Assembly (NCBI RefSeq): GCF_026210795.1
Contig: NC_089444.1
Coordinates: forward strand, 4,330,501 to 4,394,500
Source of the DNA: Rhizophagus irregularis
Lineage: Eukaryota > Glomeromycota > Glomeromycetes > Glomerales > Glomeraceae
Length of the DNA stretch: 64,000 bases
Reading direction: 5' to 3'
The translations under genes and the position numbers were made by a program. The notes beneath the pieces are model-generated. The model saw nothing but the letters and a program-made list of their open reading frames with translations, was not told the DNA's origin and searched no databases. Below are positions 47,690 to 59,541 of the stretch, piece by piece. How positions within the stretch are numbered: position 1 is the stretch's first letter; each line of letters begins with the position of its first letter.

Positions 47690-50600
47690 GAGTTTCTTAC
47701 GATTTACTCACCAGGCGGTCCTCTTACCTATAGACAAATCTCGCGGGGTGGCTATACTTCTGGTATTCCCACACAATGTACAGCTTTATATGGCTCCTAG
47801 ACCAGGTTATGGTATACCTTTGGGTGGTATATCACCAATGGCAGCTCCAGATTCAGAAATAGAAAAATTGACAACTCTTTTCATTGGTGGATATCATGAT
47901 GATTGGATGGAAAAATTCTCAAGGTAGTGATCAATTATTTAATTTTTTGGTGGGCAAATGAATGCTATATATCGATACTTGTCAACAAATTGACGATGAT
48001 GTCCAATCGAAGAGATGAAGATTTTAATGAACACTATATTATCAAATGAACCTTGAAGCTTTAAAAGAAGGCGTAAATATTTGGAGATGCGATCAAGAAA
48101 AAACTTTTGTATATTATTTTGGATGCTAAATATTTTTTTTTCCCAGATAGCTTTCGAATTTATCTTAGTCTTGAATGCTTTAATGCGCTTATTGGGCGCA
48201 TGAACATATTCCGGTGTGATTTTATCAATACTTTAGCTGACAATTTATTTTTATTTTTTTTTTTATTTGCTTATCTGGCGATTGCAAAGACTTGTAGTAC
48301 ATTAAAATCTTGGCAACGAGTTAAAGACCAATCCGGAAATCCAAAGGGTTTTGGATTTGCGGAATATGCTGTGTACTGCGTTCTTTACGCTTTGCATGTA
48401 CTTGGCGGTGAAGGTTCGGATGATGATAAAAAAGTTAATAGTAAGCAATCACTTCTTGATAAATTACTTTTTGATCCTAATTCTTCATCTAAATTATATA
48501 TATATATTAATACCATTTATCCACATGTATTATAAGTTAAAGCCGATGAAACTACAAGAAAATGATATATTGCTCAATATGAGGCTTCAAGGCCGGGAAC
48601 GGTGGTCTGTATTAAACTATAGAAATAATTTTTTTCTTTTTTTTTAGCTATCATAATTGATGTCAATTATTGTCTTTCAGCATGATACAGAGTTAGATAA
48701 AAATATCTTATTATCACGTACGTTGTTGAAGACATGACTAAGCCACAAGATAGAAGAAATCTACAACCTCCAATAAATTTGCAGTATGAAAATAAACTGG
48801 CTTATCGAACATCACCAGCTACAGAAATAAAAACATAACATAAAGAAAAGGATGATGACACAGATTTACCGGCTGATCTTCCTCCAGATCAAAAGGATCT
48901 TCGTTATTTACCGAGAAATAGCATTCTTTCGAGAGCGTGCTGCAGCAAGAGAACGAGAGCGTCAGAGAGAAGAGGAAGAACGAGCAAATCGTAGAGCTGA
49001 AGCTGAAAAAGAAAGGGAACGTTCACATGGAAGGGAAAATAGAGAGAGAACGTGAGAGAGAAAGAAAGCCGATAGAGATCGAGATCGGCAATATGGACAT
49101 TATCATCATCCAGTAAATTTTATTCCTGCAAGAGAATTAAGACGCGAATCTTATATTTTAGACGATAAAGAAGAGGAACAACGCAGACAAGCTAAAAGAA
49201 AAACTGAAACGGCTTTTAAAGGGGTATATTAAATTATTTAAATTTTGTTTTTGGATTATATATACTGATTTTAATAATAATTATCTTATATTAGAGAGAA
49301 AGACCGACGATGGCAACATAGAGAAGAAACAATGGCAACAAATCGTGAACGTGAAGCAGAACGAGATTTAGATGTTAGAGAAAAACAAAATTCGAGATCA
49401 GGAAATAATGGCGAAAAAGTTAGCGGAATGGGACGATGACATTGAAGCTGATAGAGGTCAAGAAGAATATCACAAAGACAGGTAAGTATATATCACATTC
49501 ATCTTGTAATCAATTTAACGGAGAAACTATGAATTTTAACTAGCGAGTAATCTTTTATCCAGTACCCATGGTTAATATAATTGTGTGATCAGTAGAATGA
49601 GAAACACATAATATTAATCAAACAGTTATAATTTTAAATAATTGATTGATTAAAGTAAATATTGATTTAGTTATAATTCATAATAAATATTAGAAGTGTT
49701 TGATAAATTATATTATTTGTATTTATATTAAAATAATAATAAAATAAGTAAATTTATAAAATTTCTTATTGTCCAAATCAATTAAACATGAGTTTTTATT
49801 TTCTAACAGTTTGTTAATAATCAAAATTATACAAATAATTAATAATCTTACTGTATATTTATGTAATATATTGAATATTGATTATTAAAGTATTGTTATT
49901 TTGATATAAATGTAATAAAATTATTAAAATAAAATCGAAAAATTTAATTGTAGATTTATTGATTGATATATTTTATACATTAGTAAGTATTTTAGGTTTA
50001 TTTTTTTTTACTGGTGAATAATAGATAAATATATTATGAAAATAGGACATGGGGATTTGATACTAATTTTTATTTTATTTCATTTTTTGTTTTTTGAACT
50101 AAAAAATCAATAACATACCGTGTACCATTCATTGCAGGCAATAAATTTACCTCTCAAGTAAATTACCTGACCATTTTCAAATTCTTCTTGGGTCTTCATT
50201 GTTCAGTCTGGATATTCCAGTTATTTCTTTTAAGCTATATTCCTTTGTTGACTTCTAGGTTGAATCGTGAATGTAGTATATCGTACTCAACTTTGCTGGC
50301 ATTAGAGATATAGGTAGTAGAAAAGATATTGTAATTTTTTTTTTTTTAAGAATAAAACTGTATATTTGAAAAATATAAATATACGTTTTTTTTTTTAAGT
50401 AAAAAAAATATCAGAGTATTTATATACAAATTTTCAATAGATGAAGTGATAATCGAGTTTTAATTTGAAGAAAAAAAAATGTAAAGTGTATGAATTTGTG
50501 GCAAATTTTTTTTATTTTTATTTTAATTACATGAAATTTTTTTTTATTTTATAATAAATCAATTTAAAAAAATTAAAAAAAAAGAATTAAAAAAATGTTT

Positions 50601-52385
50601 TAATTAAAATATAAGGAATTCTTTTATTAAAGTTTTTAAAAAAAATATGATAAAAGTGGATTCTTTTTAATAATCATTCTTGCACTCCAGAATAAAGATT
50701 CGTTTTTTTTAAAAAAAAATTTTATTTGATTTGATTAACTAAAGATCTATTTTTTTTTTTTCGATAATAAAATAAAGGAGTCCGATCGCTGCAAAAAACC
50801 TATTTTGGGAATTTTTTTTTAGAAGCACGAGTAATTTATGTAATATTGTAATTATTTAAGCCACATCATCTGAATCTTTCCTTTTTTTATATAGATAATA
50901 TATATTATATCGTAATATATGTATTATAGCCACATCATCTGCCTTTTTGTAATTATTTGTTTATACCTTTATGGAAATTAGAGAAAAAAAAAAATTTTTT
51001 TGTTTTTATACCGGTTTTTTAACATGAATTTATTCGATTTACATATTTATATTATGAAATTATGAAATTTGATTGAGTAAATGAGTAAAAAAAGAGATAG
51101 GAAACAAATAAAGATCAGTTTTTTTTCTTTGATTTAAATTTTTTTTTATAAAGAAATAAATTTTATATTGGAAAATATACTGATTGATTAACGTGTAAAA
51201 TTTTTATGAAAAAAAATAATTTTTACGAAATATATTTTTTGTAATAAATTAATTTTGAGTAACGCGTAAAATTTTTATGAAAAAAATAAATTTTATATTG
51301 CGGTAATATGGTTTTATTTATTTTTACATAAATTGACAAATTTTATATTATATAATACAGTATATATTGAGTAAACCGTAAAATTTTTTTTTATTTTATT
51401 TTTTGTAAATATTGTATAATATGACGTTAAAAATTTTTTATATATGAAGAAAATGAAGAAAATTTTTTGATTTGTTGATTTGAATAAATTGATAAATTTA
51501 TATTGTGTAAAATAAAGTAATATTGATTATTTTGAGTAATATATAAAAACTTATTTTTTGCGTAAGTAAATTGTGCGTAATACGTAGAGTAACCCGTAAT
51601 TTTTCTTTTCTTTTTTCTTTTAAATGAAAAAAAATGGAGAAAAAATATATATAGCACATCGATTATAAGGAGGGTGGGCGTTATACTCTTAGATTTAGGA
51701 TTCGTTATTCTTATTACTAAATCTATAATCTAAAATCTAAGATATTAAATTCGCAGGCAAACTTTTCGTGTTGATCACAACCAAAAAAGAGTATACTTTG
51801 CAAGTGTTTTGATGATCGTTTAACCGGGAGTCTATGGGGCACTTTATTTTAAAAAATATAAAAAAAAATTGTAACACTATATTTCAGAGAGTACGACAGA
51901 TTACCGAATAGGAAAAGGCTATTGTCTGTTTTTTACTCTATGATAACTTTTTTTATAATTTATGTAGATCTCGTTGGTGGCAACAGAGCACGTGAATTGG
52001 CTACTATGGATGAGGCAGATAGATTGCGTGAACAGCGGGAAATTGAGCTTGAGCAACATCGATTACAGACGCTTGAGAAAGAAAGAAAGCAGCGTGAAGA
52101 AGCTATGGAAGCAGAATAAATAATGAAAAAGAAATTTTAACGCTTGCCACAAATGGTGCTTCACAAAATAATAGCGTTAAACCAAAACTAACTCTTAATC
52201 TTGCATCAAAACGTCGCGCGGCATTAATGGCCCCGGCTGAAGATGAGGAATTTGACGATGAAGAAGGGATTTAATCAAAACATAAACGTCGAATTTTAAT
52301 TTCCTTTAGAATATAGTGGATGAAAACAAAACCGAAGAAAGGAAAAGGAAAATTAGTTAAAGAATTAATGGTAACTATACCAACG
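47690..52385 (+). pseudogene. RBM25-like splicing factor pseudogene, plus-strand copy
   Basis: Coding remnants in order: an N-terminal Pro/Gly-rich part with MAPRPGYGIPLGGISPM (47791), EIEKLTTLFIGG, an RRM with RNP1 KGFGFAEY (48345-48368) after SWQRVKDQSGNP, then LLSLVEDMTKPQDR-like sequence near 48710-48770, an Arg/Glu-rich RE domain (FRERAAARERERQREEEERA at about 48930, ADRDRDRQY), and MDEADRLREQREIELEQHRL (52007). RBM25 is a nuclear U1-associated splicing factor (RRM, RE/RD and PWI domains). Frames are broken by indels and stops (for example TGA at 49053-49055), no PWI domain follows, and similarity to the minus copy ends near 52385. The intron at 49482 has been enlarged by a 2.4 kb insertion. 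Confidence 0.85.
49542..51943. mobile_element. 2.4 kb insertion in an intron of the RBM25-like pseudogene, TAACT duplication
   Basis: Compared with the minus-strand copy, where GAATTTTAAC runs straight into TTTTTTATAATTT, this copy has about 2.4 kb inserted and TAACT repeated at 49537-49541 and 51944-51948. The insert is AT-rich with no convincing ORF and contains an inverted pair near 51685-51735 (TTAGATTTAGGATT / AATCTAAAATCTAAG). Its ends, AGCGAGTAATCTTTT and TCATAGAGTAAAAAAC read inward, are weakly similar. A five-base duplication suits several element classes. Confidence 0.75.
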
Positions 52386-52769
52386 GTTTAGTCTTCAGAA
52401 AATTAACCGTAATTAATAACCGTAACTAATAATTACTATGGTTTTGAGAGTTAATATTAAAGAATCTTTATGCTAAACGATAAAATTAAATTTTGCATGA
52501 TTTTTTAATTAATATACTTATGATAAGATCTTGAAATTGTTCGTGAAAGCCTGAAAGGCTTTTAAAAATCAAGATTGTATGAAAATTTATATAGTGATAT
52601 TTGTTAAGATAAATTAATCTAAATAAATTAATAATTCAAGTTTCGATAAAAAAAGGCTCGAAAATACTAACATTATTTGGTAATCCGATAAAATGCAATA
52701 TACAATATATAAAATTAGTCACAATGATGTCACACTAACTAGACGACTTAGGTTTCTATTTAATTTTTC

Positions 52770-52858
52770 AGTTGTCTGACAGGTCAATGCAAGCGTTGTA
52801 TCTCAAGAAGGATACATATTATACTTTCCGATCCAATACTGAAGATTTGGATCTTCTG
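52770..52858 (+). pseudogene. Short fragment resembling exon 3 of the membrane-protein gene at 56053-59403
   Basis: GGATACATAT, then CTTTCCG and AATACTGAAGATTTGGATC, parallel AGATACATATACTCTCC and AGTATTGAAGATTTGGATC at about 58444-58492. The match is short and contains gaps. It would be a decayed relative into which the element at 52859 inserted. Confidence 0.35.
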
Positions 52859-53269
52859 CATCAGGAAATTTTTTCAGGGGATATATATCGATGAAAGGTC
52901 ATGTGACACATATCGATAATAATCGCACTCGTCGAGTAGTATCGATATGGATAAATCAGATTAAGTTGACAATAATCATCGATACAGTTAAAACATCGAT
53001 ATAAATCTCTATAGTTTAAAAATTGATAATTATCACTAAAGGTTAAATAGCGTTATATTATTTATAGTTAAATACCATTGTATTTATTCATGATTAAATA
53101 ATCTTAGATTGTTAAATTAGATTATTTTATTTATTGCATTATTCAATAACAAATGATACATTTTAAATCTTTACTAAATATATACTAATCTAATCAAATC
53201 TAACCTACAAGTGAAGATTCTATTAAAATATTAAATATAAAAAATCAAAGTTTCCCTGTTGCGAAACTT

Positions 53270-54390
53270 ACATTTTGGTGTTTTCAGCATCAGAACTAAA
53301 AAAAGAAACGTTAATAAACGGTTTCTAATTAAAATGAAATAAATTAATTATAGTTTTGAAATTTGCGAAACTTACCAATTTCACATCCATAGCTCAACAC
53401 TGGATAGAACCTAAAAAAAAATAATAAAGAACGTTAGAAACATTCCTTTTAAAAAGCAAAAAAAAATTATTTTAAAGTTTCGTAATGAAAATCATTACGA
53501 AACTTCACCAACCATATTTGTAATAGCAATCCAAGATCGAAGCCACCTACAAAAAAGAATAAAAAACGTTAATAAGATGTTTTTAGAAAAACTAAAAAGG
53601 ATAGTTTCTTCAAAGCTTACCTGGCATTCCAACCCAAAATCGAAAGCCGAAGGGAATCTACAAAAATAAATAAGGACATGTAACGTTTCCTTAAAAAATA
53701 TTAAAAAAAAAACACTGAAGTTTTGAAGTTTTAAAATGAAACTTCAAAATCTAATCATATAACTGGTCAGAAGGAATCCGAAGAGTACCTACAAAGAACA
53801 AAAGAAGAAACGTTAGTATAACGTTTCTCAAAGAAAAGAAATTTAAGCTTCGCAATGAAATGAAACTTTGCGAAACTAACCATTTGGACCGTTTCTCAGT
53901 TTTCAAACTGAAACAAACCTACAAAAAAAAAGAAATGAATAACATTTCTTATAAAAAATGAATAAAAAAAAAAGATACTCACCTTTCAAAGAACGGCCAT
54001 CTATAAAATAAAAGTAACGAACGGTTAGTTAGTAAACTTCGTTAAAGAATAACTTAAAGTAATAATAATTAGCCTACCAAAATCCCAAGTCGAAAAAAAT
54101 TAAACACACTAATCTCCTTTTCAAGACTGAAAGAAACGTCTAAAGAAAGAAGAAAAAATGAATGTTAACTTTTGTTAAAGAAATAAAGAAAGAAAAAATA
54201 TCATCATATTGTCTTACCAAAATCCCCTTGTTGAAAAGCCGAAGTACCACCTAAAAAAGAAAAAGAAATGAACTTTTAGTAAAGTTCGTTAAAATAAAAA
54301 AAATTAATAAAAAAATTAGTGTCTTACCAAAATCCTGAGTCAAAAAGCCGAAGAGACTCACGCGTCCAAATAAATCCAGAAAATCGTCTA
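53270..54390 (-). repeat. Tandem array of about ten micro-exon/intron-like units
   Basis: On the minus strand, acceptor-like T-rich tracts ending TTTTAG or TTTGTAG are followed by segments of 18-62 bp and then donors (GTAAGA, GTAAGC, GTGAGT, GTTAGT, GTAGGC). Segments lie at about 54329-54388, 54218-54250, 54077-54138, 53983-54000, 53880-53917, 53750-53788, 53621-53657, 53513-53546, 53376-53410 and 53272-53295. Several share CTTCGGCTTTTC and GGGATTTTG just before the donor. The intron-like parts, 70-100 bp, share AAACGTTA / TAACGTTT and T-rich ends. Segment lengths are mostly not multiples of three, so a single long protein is not evident. Confidence 0.6.
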
Positions 54391-54649
54391 AAAAAAAAAG
54401 AAAAATTCCAAAGAAAAAAATGCCGAATTTCAACACATTTTTTGGCCTTCTAAACAGAAACGTGAATTTCCAAACGTCCGAAAGCCGAAATGAAGATAAA
54501 ATCTATAAAAATAAAGGAAGATTAGTACTAAATGTGAAAAACAATAAGTTTAAAATCCAAAAAATTTACTTACATTTCTACAAGGGAACCGCTGAAATGA
54601 AAACGTAACAAAAAAAAATTTATAATTTTTTAAGAAAAGTGTTTAAATT

Positions 54650-54880
54650 AAAGGGAAAGTTGAAAGAGAAGAATGAAAGAGAGGAAGAGGGAGAGGGGAA
54701 TAAACGGAACGAAAAAAGGGAAGGGAAAAACAAAGAAGAGCCCAAATGAAAAAATGGAAAAAAATGAAATGAAACAAAAGGTGAAAACGAAAGAAAAGAA
54801 AAGGAAAAGTATAAAAAAAGGATAAAGTGGTGCGAAAGAGAAACAGGTGAGAGGAGAAGGGAAATGGGAAAGGGCGTAAA
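54650..54880. repeat. Polypurine block
   Basis: Almost only A and G on the plus strand (GAGAGGAAGAGGGAGAGGGG, then AAGGGAAGGGAAAAACAAAG), with no regular unit. It corresponds to the polypyrimidine block at 41640-41820 of the related region. Confidence 0.75.
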
Positions 54881-55363
54881 AAATGTTTAGTTGAAAAAAA
54901 AGTTTAAAATCGTGTCGCGTCTTAGTAGTTTAACCAACGAAGATGTTGTATCACATGACATGATACACGTGATTGTTAAATAAAGAACTGTTACCTCTTT
55001 TCGTAACTTACTTTTAATATTTTTTTTTTTAATTATAAAATCCAACTAAATATTATCAATAAATTATCAATATTACAAATTATCAGAAATTAACTATGAG
55101 ATTATCATCAATATTAAAAATTATCAATATATTAACTATGAGATTATTATCAATAATTATTACATCACAAATTATTGGTAAATTAACCTTATGATTTTTT
55201 CGGATAAAATATGTTATAGTTAAATATCATTATATATTCCTAGTTATTTATCGATATGTGTTAATTATCGATTTATTCGGTATAATAAAATGTGATAAAT
55301 ATCGATGAAGTGATGATTATCGATATTTTTCCTCTAAAAAAATTTCCTGATGTGGATCTAATG

Positions 55364-56052
55364 ATCATGATCCTTTTCGAATTGACACACCACTTTAATT
55401 TATTCGTCACGGAGAAATAAACGATGATTATGAACGGTCATTATTTAATCACGATTTTTACATAACACTCATTCAACACATAACCTGGGCATTTTTAAAA
55501 TATTGTAACCCACACTCGATTACGTTCAAGTTAGAATTTCAATTTCAAATTAAAATTTTCACAATTTCCGAAATGTGATCATATTCCAAACCAAATTTGG
55601 AGACATCTTGAACTTATGGCTCAAATTTACCAGATGGAAAATCGCAAATTAAATTCGGAGTTAGGCTACAACAGCATTTTGTTGACATTTGAGAAATTGA
55701 TAGTCTGAGAAATTAATTCATCCAATAAACGATGCTCCAAAAAAAAAGTGTTTTTTTGAGAAACGAAAAAAAAAGAATACAATTCTTATGGCGCAGATGG
55801 CGCAGTCTAAAGTATTTTATTAGATTAATAATACTTAAAAAATTAAAATATTTACAATCTATTTACTAAAATAATGTTCATTATTACTCATATTCTATCA
55901 TTATTATTCATATTCTATGAATTGACACTTCATACTTCTGATTTAATCTACTTTTAAAACCTGTAATAATAATAACCAGTGAAAGAGATTTTTGCTGTGT
56001 ACAATCCCTATATTTTTTTCGTCTAATTAGAGGCAAGATCTTTTCCTCTGTT
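55364..56052. other. Intergenic, nothing recognised
   Basis: About 0.7 kb between the TIR element and the 3' end of the membrane-protein gene. No gene or repeat seen. Confidence 0.4.
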
Positions 56053-59000
56053 TTAATTCCCAAAATTCGACCTTATGGATCTTATGGATGCGGCGGATAA
56101 ACGTCGATTTTTATTATATTCATTAATTTTATCACGTCGATGAATCCATCTTATCAACGCATGATATGATCTTAAAATTAATTTATTTAATATAATTAAT
56201 CCACCAGATGCAATCGCAAGAGATGGAATAAGATCATATGTTATCACACTATTGTAATATAGCCCTTGGATAATGATTTGAGGTACATCTTCAATAAAGA
56301 TGTTTATGATACTACCCCAAAGCATTATTTTTTTTGATCTTTGAGTCAAAGGAATCGAAAATATTTTAAGGCCAAATAAATCCGATGATAAAGTGTTTAA
56401 TATTTGTATATCAATGGCTGAAAATAATGTGCACATTGATGATAATGGCAGAGACTCTTTAACCCATTTAGAGAACGAAGGATTTGTTGCCATTTCAGAT
56501 ACAAAAATATTTATGGCTAATAAAATATTTATTACAATAGGTAAAATAAAGAATATCATACTAAATAATAATAAATAAGAAAATTAGTAATCAATTAAAT
56601 TAATCTTCAAAATAATATAAATAAAATAACATTAAATGAATTTCTTACGTTGGAATTTTTAAATGTGGTGTATTATTAACTTTTAATAATACAAATGCTA
56701 GATCCACAGCAAAATCTTGTATTATAAACCAGGTCTCAAATATTACAAAGTTTCTTGCCTCAGGATTTTTTAGACGAGCCAAAATATATAATATTATTAA
56801 TACAATTGAACCTACTATAAATATTATAATCAATGAATGATATTCTTCAAAATAATTTCCTGTAAAGTAATAGAATTAAAATTTAATAAAATATTAATCA
56901 AATACAAATGTCAAAAATATTTAATGAACACACTTACGGGTCATGATAAAAGGTGCACTTTCATCAATTAAAGATGTATATTCATTAGATGAAAGTGCAG
57001 TAAACCTTTTTTGTTTGATCAAGGTTCTTAAAATTTCAAATATCATTTGAGAGTTTGGTTCAATTGCATGATCTTTAGCTTCATTTATTTTAAATGTTAA
57101 TAATATTTTTTTTGGAGAAGTAGTGTCATATTTCCATATACCACTTGTCGATATCCTCTGTTCATTTACAGGAATTACTTTAGAAAATTCTTGAATCATA
57201 CTCTTAAAAAATACTGAATGATTCATTTGAAGAAATTTTAAACTTCCTTCTTCATTTAATCTAAGTAATCCTGCAACTGAATTTGAATGTTGTACCAGCA
57301 TATTAAGTGGTTCTAATAAATATAGTAACAGAATATTAATTTTTCTATTTGATCATTAAAAATTTTTTAAAAAATATGTATATATTACTTGTTGAAAACG
57401 TCCAAATATTCTTTTTGATAATTCCCATTAAAGGTTCATCTCTCTCTTGAGAGATGACAAAATTATTATCAACCAACACATAATAGGAGGAATTTGGTTG
57501 ACTAAATGTACTTTCGAAAATTGGGATATGCACTGTATAGTTGTCACTTCCAACAGTACATAGTTTATGATCCCCCGAAAATGTTTGTCTTAATAGATCT
57601 GGTTTACTGGGATCATCACTTTGTTGAAATATTGAAACATTCGCAGTAGATAACTTTACTGGAATGGTATATTTGATTATTATTTCTTTAATCGAAGGAT
57701 CAATAACTTCATTAATAGCTGGCCTTGTTTTTCAATTACAGGACAACCATATTCAGTACCTACAGATATTAAAAAGAAAATATTAAATAAATACATATAT
57801 ATATGCCCTATAAAAAATTTTTCAGAAAAATGACCCTGTATTTGAGTTTCTTTGGAATAAAAACTAGAAAAATGATCATTTATCAGAGTTTTTTTCAGAA
57901 TTTTTTTATAGAAATGTAAAGAAAGAAAAGAAATTAAAAGCTTACTCCGATTATTTAATCTTGGTATAGATTTTAATAAAAACTCTAGTTTATTGTTACT
58001 CTGATTCTTTATTCCAACAATAGTATTATTTATATGAAATATATTAAAATGAAAGAATTCTGGCCCAAAAGATTCCCGTAATTGCATATAATTACCATTA
58101 TTATCTAAAAGATAAAAATCCATTGTACTGTGAATATGTTCCATAAGAAATCCCCCATAATATAAAATTTCCAAATCAATGTCCGCATTATTTGTTGGAT
58201 TAGAAATTTTATTTAATTGTTCTAAGGCCCCAGTTGATAAAAATCTCAACTGATAATAATTTATCTCAGTCCGGGATTTATTATTCTTCTTATTCATAAC
58301 TGTATTATTTAATGCCATAGTACATACATATCCTTCGGCATTATAAGTTGTAGTACATGAATTAATTGTTATATTATTTAATCTTTCAGTGGTTTGGTAA
58401 ACCAGATAAGGTATTGTGGGGGAATCTGCATCTTCTCTTAGGAAAGATACATATACTCTCCAGTATTGAAGATTTGGATCAGATCCTTTTGTTTCATCAT
58501 ATTTTAAAATGTACATAAAACCAAATCCTCCATCTACTAACAAAAAATTTAAACTATCTACTAAGGTATATGATAATATATTTGGTGCATGAAATTCACC
58601 ATTTTTTTGTTTCACCACTTCTCCTGTTATAATATCTCTAAAATAAGATGAAAAAGTTAATCAACTAAACAATTAAATATTTTCAAAAAAAAACTAATTG
58701 TTACTATTCATAAAAATACTTACGGAAGGCTAAACCAACGCCATATTGCTATTCCTTCTTTATCTGGTTTTTCAATATTAATAAACCCTTTGTATGGTAC
58801 AATGCTACGTCCAACAAATCCATCAGCATTTCCTAAATATATTTCACTAAAAAAAATATTATTATTAAATCACTATTATTAACTTTCATTAATGAGAATT
58901 TCCATCATTTAAACTTACTTTATAGACTCATTGCTGTAATTAATTATTATGCCATACTTTCCCTTAACACCATTGTTTGATTTAACATAAATTATCATTG

Positions 59001-59403
59001 CATAATTATTAGTTAAGGGTAAAATATCTATATTAATGGGACAAATTGCTTCTGCAGGAAGAGTGTAATTAAAATCCATATATTTTATTTTTCCTGCTTT
59101 ATCCATAAATCGTAGATGTAAATAAGGTAGCATGCATGCTGGATGATCTTCATCTTCAAAGGCCATCCATATCATCAAAGAACCATCTAAACTAAAGGTG
59201 TAAGTATTATATAATTTTAACCCATTAATTGGTTCTTCATAAATAAATGAAATATCTTGGGTTGATGTACTGTTATCTTGGAGGGATGTAGTTTGAGATG
59301 ATGAAATGTTTTGAGAAGAAGATAGTACGTTTTGAGATGAAGCAAAAAAGCAACAGATGGATAATAAACAGACAAAGGTGATCAACATCTTTGAATTGAA
59401 CAT
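56053..59403 (-). CDS. Large polytopic membrane protein with signal peptide and glycosylated ectodomain, seven exons, one apparent frameshift
   Basis: Exons (minus): 58919-59403, 58724-58846, 57946-58637, 57389-57759, 56938-57312, 56649-56859, 56053-56560, with GTAAGN or GTAATA donors and phases that agree. The product would be about 921 residues. The start at 59403 gives a signal peptide (MFNSKMLITFVCLLSICCFF). About 670 ectodomain residues with many N-x-S/T sites follow, then about six hydrophobic helices from about 692 (LIIIFIVGSIVLIILYILA; FFILPIVINILLAINIFV; SIINIFIEDVPQIIIQGLYY) and a basic tail. The EDVPQ-IIQ motif (843) is also seen in XK-related and some protist membrane proteins; role unknown. 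Exon 4 needs one extra A in the A-run at 57728-57732 to keep frame; the phase arithmetic across all exons supports this. Either a real mutation or a homopolymer read error. A receptor or sensor is plausible but inferred. Confidence 0.7.
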
Positions 59404-59413
59404 TTTTACTAAG

Positions 59414-59510
59414 AGACTTGAAAAATGATAATGATAATTGATAAATTTTTTATTTGGTTTATTTGGGAGATAGACTTGAAAAATGATAATGATAATTGAT
59501 AAATTTTTTA
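59414..59510. repeat. 58 bp direct duplication in the 5' region of the membrane-protein gene
   Basis: AGACTTGAAAAATGATAATG and the following 19 bases occur at 59414 and again, identically, at 59472. It lies immediately upstream of the ATG at 59403 and would be in the leader or promoter. Confidence 0.9.
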
Positions 59511-59541
59511 CTTGAAAGATTACAGCAGAACAACAGAACAT

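Larger units (their letters stand above)
52859..55352. mobile_element. Mutator-like 2.5 kb TIR element
   Basis: Both ends read inward as CATCAGGAAATTTTTT(C/T)AG(G/A)GG. Flanks are TGGATCTTCTG (52848-52858) and TGGATCTAATG (55353-55363), 9 of 11 bases equal, fitting the 9-11 bp duplication of Mutator-like elements. Both subterminal zones are dense in ATCGAT motifs (52890-53010; 55250-55335). The interior is the splice-like array (53270-54390) and a polypurine block (54650-54880). No transposase is visible. Confidence 0.7.

Noticed and set aside
54251-54608. Short frames in the array region (54251-54436 minus, 54420-54608 plus)
   Set aside because: They run through T-rich intron-like repeats and predicted splice sites, with no domain.
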